This document shows positions 61,268 through 64,000 of a stretch of 64,000 nucleotides of DNA, piece by piece (position 1 is the stretch's first letter; each line of letters starts with the position of its first letter). The stretch is from Apium graveolens (lineage: Eukaryota; Streptophyta; Magnoliopsida; Apiales; Apiaceae): the NCBI RefSeq assembly GCF_009905375.1, contig NC_133649.1, forward strand, positions 230,863,792 to 230,927,791, read 5' to 3'. The notes beneath the pieces were generated by a model. It was not told the DNA's origin. It saw nothing but the letters and a program-made list of their open reading frames with translations, and made no database searches. The translations under genes were made by a program, and so were the position numbers.

Positions 61268-61865
61268 TGTTAGGTCACACACACTGTAGAAGGGGGTTGA
61301 ATACAGTGTTTATCACAATCAAATCGAATTAAAGAAAACAAGTAACATAAAATAAGCTTTATTAAACTCTGTTACAATATGGAATTGTCCTCTCTCAGTG
61401 ATGAACAAATTATCACGAGAGCTGCTAGGGTTACAATAAATAATAACTTCGATTATGATAACACATATAGTGTAAACCCTATGTCTGTGTTTATATACTA
61501 CACAGTTACAAGATAATCGCTAATTGATATTGAATATGATTCTGTATCCTAAAATATATCAATTAGATATCTGTGCTTCCAAGTATTCTATTCTTCATAG
61601 AATTCCTTCTTCATGCATATCGCTTCTTGCATTTGTCTTGATCTTCTTTCCTTACAATCAACCGCCTTCCTTATCTGAATGTCTCCTTAAGTCCTGATAT
61701 TATCTTCTGATAAATATCTCCTGATAACTTAAGTTCTGACAACTTTAAGTTCTGACTTCAGTATAAATGCTGATTTCCAGTTAAGTACTGATTTGTCCTG
61801 TTAAGTAAGATCTGAAAACTAAACACAAATCATATTAGTCATGACATTATCAAATATATCTAACA
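61268..61865 (-). repeat. Cop-B1 5' LTR (598 bp)
   Basis: Plus-strand TGTTAG...TAACA, both ends canonical. The LTR-end word appears as AGAAGGGGGTTGAAT at 61288-61302. It differs from the 3' LTR at about 21 positions by hand count. Confidence 0.96.
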
Positions 61866-61870
61866 GACCC
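61866..61870 (+). repeat. Cop-B1 target-site duplication, right copy
   Basis: GACCC, matching 48452-48456. The Gyp-D integrase frame resumes at 61871 in register with codon 48454-48456. Confidence 0.95.
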
Positions 61871-62227
61871 CTGGAGATTCCCGAATGGAAATGGGAATAT
61901 ATAGCTATGGATTTTGTTGTAGGCTTACCAAGGACGAAAGCCAATCATGATGCCATATTTATAATTATAGACCGACTAACAAAGCCAGCTCACTTCATTC
62001 CAATCAATGAGAGATACACAGTCGACAGACTGTTGGACATTTACCTTAAGGAAATAATGACGCGACATGGAGTTCCAGCATCCATTGTCTCAAACCGAGA
62101 CCCCAGATTCAACTCCAGTTTTTGGAGGAGCTTTTAAGAATGTGCGGGAACCAAATTAAACATGAGTACCGCTTACCATCCCCAAACGGACGGGCAAAGT
62201 GAGAGGACCATCCAAATAATAGAGGAT
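61871..62227 (+). pseudogene. Gyp-D integrase core, resumed after Cop-B1
   Basis: This continues the integrase from 48456 in the same register. Catalytic residues are readable: Asp in AMDFVVGLP, Asp in SNRDPRFN and Glu in GQSERT. One TAA lies at 62135. The frame ends at the Cop-F insertion after IIED, so the integrase C-terminus and any chromodomain are outside the window. Confidence 0.93.
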
Positions 62228-63253
62228 TGTAAAGCATAATGTAATGTAACATGTAAACGAGGATTTATAACTCAACATGAAAACAGAAACAGATAAACAT
62301 TATTAAACTGTGAAGCACATGAACCATTCAGATGAAGACATGATAAATACAAAGAACTAAATGATGTGATTAATTCATTAAGTCCTCCTACAGATCATGG
62401 GAAGAAGTTCATTATTATGTTCAAGTAGCCATGAAGAATAAGATATCAAGGGGATTTAAGTATCAATTGCATGTATTGACTTCAAATGTTACAGATCAAG
62501 GGTTCAGTGAAAGAAGCAATGGATAAACATCAGTATGTTTCAACTCAAAATCACAAGACAAATTGAATCAGGATCCTCTCAGTACTAGTTGTTTGTGAAC
62601 CAGACCAGTGTACCAAACATCAGCATTCAAGGAAGTATTTTGATTCAATTAACAGAAGAAAAATGATTGATACATTGAAGAATGGTTTGACCAAGAGCCA
62701 AAAATATTATAAGTAAAAGACAGCTCTCTCTACCTGTCACCACAGGAGATGTAACCACCGAGAATAACAAGACAACTCTGTCGCCACAGAGCTGTCACCA
62801 TAGAGGATACACAGAGAAAGCTTGTCGCCAGAGATATGTCGCCACAGAGGTGTTGTTCACTGATTCAATGTGCAGCAAAGTTAAATGATTTGTGTGGACA
62901 ATAATTGGCCAGCTGTCTATTTAATTTTGAAAGACTACAAAGCAGCAATTGAATGTAATTCAATTCAGTTGGTTATCTTCTTCAGCAAACACAAAAAGTT
63001 TACGAGAGCTCCATTAAAGCTTCATATTTATTATCCTTGTAAACAGAATGTTATGCTGCTGAATTTATTGTTGCTAATCAATACTTTGATTAGATTGTAG
63101 CAACCTTAAGGTTTATATTCATAAAACAATATATTCCTCGAATTGTTTTGTGTTGTTTTTGATTCCGTACTTTTAACGAAGAACTTGAAACGAATCGAAA
63201 AAGATTGTAGGTATCATATTCAACCCCCCTTCTACGATACTTTGGGACTAACA
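62228..63253 (+). repeat. Cop-F 5' LTR (1026 bp)
   Basis: TGTAAAG...ACTAACA with the LTR-end word ATTCAACCCCCCTTCT at 63218-63233. Between 62735 and 62849 there are five copies of a TGTCGCCACAGAG-type word (two perfect). The frame at 62885-63100 has no supporting motif. Confidence 0.88.
62735..62849 (+). repeat. TGTCGCCACAGAG cluster in Cop-F LTR
   Basis: Perfect copies at 62779-62791 and 62837-62849; variants start at 62735, 62793 and 62823. Spacing is irregular, so this is a cluster of a short word, not a clean tandem array. It corresponds in position to the word clusters in the Cop-E and Cop-G LTRs. Confidence 0.85.
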
Positions 63254-63255
63254 AT

Positions 63256-63267
63256 TGGTATCAGAGC
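63256..63267 (+). other. Cop-F primer binding site
   Basis: TGGTATCAGAGC, two bases after the LTR end; perfect initiator-Met tRNA complement. Confidence 0.95.
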
Positions 63268-63400
63268 TTGTTGATTGACACACAAATGAAGATTCGGAGA
63301 AAGAAACAAGTTCTTGAAAAATTCTTGAATTTTTTAATTTTCAAAAATTCTCATTTCTTGAAATTTTTTGAATTTTAAATAATTTAATTCTGCCAAGAAA

Positions 63401-64000
63401 ATGAATAACCAAAGAATTGGAAGCATATAGGTTCCTCCATTTGACAAAGATAATTACAACCTATGGAAGGAAAAGATTATGCTGTTTATGAAAGCTTCGA
63501 ATCCACTTTACATTGGGATACTACTGAATGGACCTTATGTTCCGATGGAAGTAATTGCTGAATCCACAACTGCAACTGGTGTAAGAATTCCTTCCACATC
63601 TACTCTCAGGGATCCGTCTAAATATACGGAAACCGATAAGGAGTTGATAAATCTAGACACAAGCCTTCAACTCATAATTGTGGAATCGACCGATAAGGAT
63701 ATGAGTCATCAGCTTTTAGGAAGTAACAGTGCAAAAGATATGTGGGAGACCATTGAGCTTTTGATGGAGGGAACAGAGGAAGTCAAAGAAAACAGGATGG
63801 ATATTCTGATGACTCAGTATGAGGCATTCAAACTTCAACCCAGAGAAGCACTGTCTTCACTCTTTGAGAGATATACAAGACTGTTAAGTGGATTAAAGCT
63901 GCAAGGGAAAGTCTACCCCATACGAGAGTCTAACAGAAAGTTTATGCTGATGCTCCCTGTTCACCTGGAATAAAAGAACACATCAATCAGGGAAAGATCA
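63401..64000 (+). pseudogene. Cop-F gag, N-terminal part
   Basis: Start ATG 63401 begins MNNQRIGSI, interrupted by TAG at 63428-63430. The frame then continues without shift: PPFDKDNYNLWKEKI (the conserved W of copia gag), the ELINLDTSLQLII helix, AKDMWETIELLMEG, an LSSLFERYTRLL block, and LPVHLE. It meets TAA at 63971. The domain corresponds to the UBN2/gag-polypeptide region of copia capsids. It runs out of the window, so knuckles and protease are not seen. Confidence 0.9.

Larger units (their letters stand above)
48457..61865 (-). mobile_element. Cop-B1: end-to-end complete Sirevirus-like copia element
   Basis: 13.4 kb on the minus strand with two 598-bp LTRs, PBS, gag, pol, spacer with small ORF, ORF3 and PPT, flanked by a perfect GACCC duplication. 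By hand count the LTRs differ at about 21 of 598 positions (about 3.5 percent), mostly transitions. With the commonly used 1.3e-8 per site per year, that is about 1.4 million years. Frameshifts and stops in gag, pol and ORF3 mean it is not autonomous now. Confidence 0.95.
40757..62227 (+). mobile_element. Gyp-D: chromovirus-like gypsy, carrying nested Cop-B1
   Basis: It consists of 40757-48456 plus 61866-62227; everything between is Cop-B1. The order is 5' LTR, PBS, an extra ORF, gag, protease, RT, RNase H, integrase. The integrase is interrupted a second time at 62228 by Cop-F, so the pol end and 3' LTR lie outside the window. Gyp-D sits in ORF3 of Cop-E. It is the best-preserved gypsy element here: pol stays in one frame and is broken by nonsense codons only. 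Confidence 0.92.
62228..64000 (+). mobile_element. Cop-F: copia element, 5' part only
   Basis: LTR, PBS and the beginning of gag, running off the window. It was inserted in the Gyp-D integrase; the five preceding bases AGGAT should reappear after its 3' LTR. Gag resembles Cop-E gag, which suggests the same Sirevirus-like group, but pol is not visible. Confidence 0.85.

Noticed and set aside
63256..63267. tRNA-like match (initiator-Met complement), also at the other primer sites
   Set aside because: Only the 12-base primer complement is present; no cloverleaf surrounds it, so it is not a tRNA gene.

Overview
The window is plant nuclear DNA made almost entirely of nested, decayed retrotransposons. 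Evidence: LTRs followed by initiator-Met tRNA primer sites (TGGTATCAGAGC type), Ty3/gypsy pol with a chromodomain remnant, Ty1/copia pol of the Sirevirus (SIRE/Maximus) type with a long extra ORF 3' of pol, a 5'-truncated LINE ending in poly(A), and AT-rich spacers. I found no convincing host gene, tRNA, rRNA or small-RNA gene. A large, repeat-rich eudicot genome fits. The species cannot be read from the sequence; Apiaceae or another asterid is only an impression.

Layout. 1-9354: Gyp-A, a badly decayed gypsy element (+) with LTRs of about 3.6 kb. Its 3' LTR is interrupted at 9355 by Cop-B2 (9355-14680, -), a broken copia element that keeps its 3' LTR, part of ORF3, a small ORF and the end of RNase H. 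14681-15240: an unclassified fragment with GC-rich palindromes. 15241-23559: Cop-G (+), an internally deleted copia whose 5' LTR joins directly to RNase H, followed by ORF3 and a 3' LTR carrying a LINE (20894-22908). 23560-29787: Gyp-C (+), a 5'-truncated chromovirus running from protease to chromodomain plus a 3' LTR. Cop-E (29788-40756, +) sits in that LTR. Gyp-D (40757-48456 and 61866-62227, +) sits in ORF3 of Cop-E. Cop-B1 (48457-61865, -) is complete end to end and sits in the Gyp-D integrase with a perfect 5-bp duplication (GACCC). Cop-F (62228 to the window end, +) sits in the same integrase. Insertion order is therefore C, then E, then D, then B1 and F.

How the parts work together. 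Copia gag-pol encodes capsid, zinc knuckles, protease, DDE integrase, reverse transcriptase and RNase H for copy-and-paste transposition. Gypsy elements carry the same functions with integrase last and a targeting chromodomain. Every coding region here has stops, frameshifts or deletions, so none looks autonomous.

The most interesting biology is the accessory part of the Sirevirus-like elements. Three families (B, E, G) carry a homologous ORF3 downstream of pol, with an R(K/R)EWSF motif 131-140 codons after the start. Each ORF3 has a TATA-like box and a CT-rich leader of its own. Family B also has a second, smaller ORF between pol and ORF3, and in Cop-B1 both ORFs are preceded by copies of the same upstream module. 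Each family carries its own short dispersed words in the LTR and in the region downstream of pol. All comparisons were made by eye; no database search was run.
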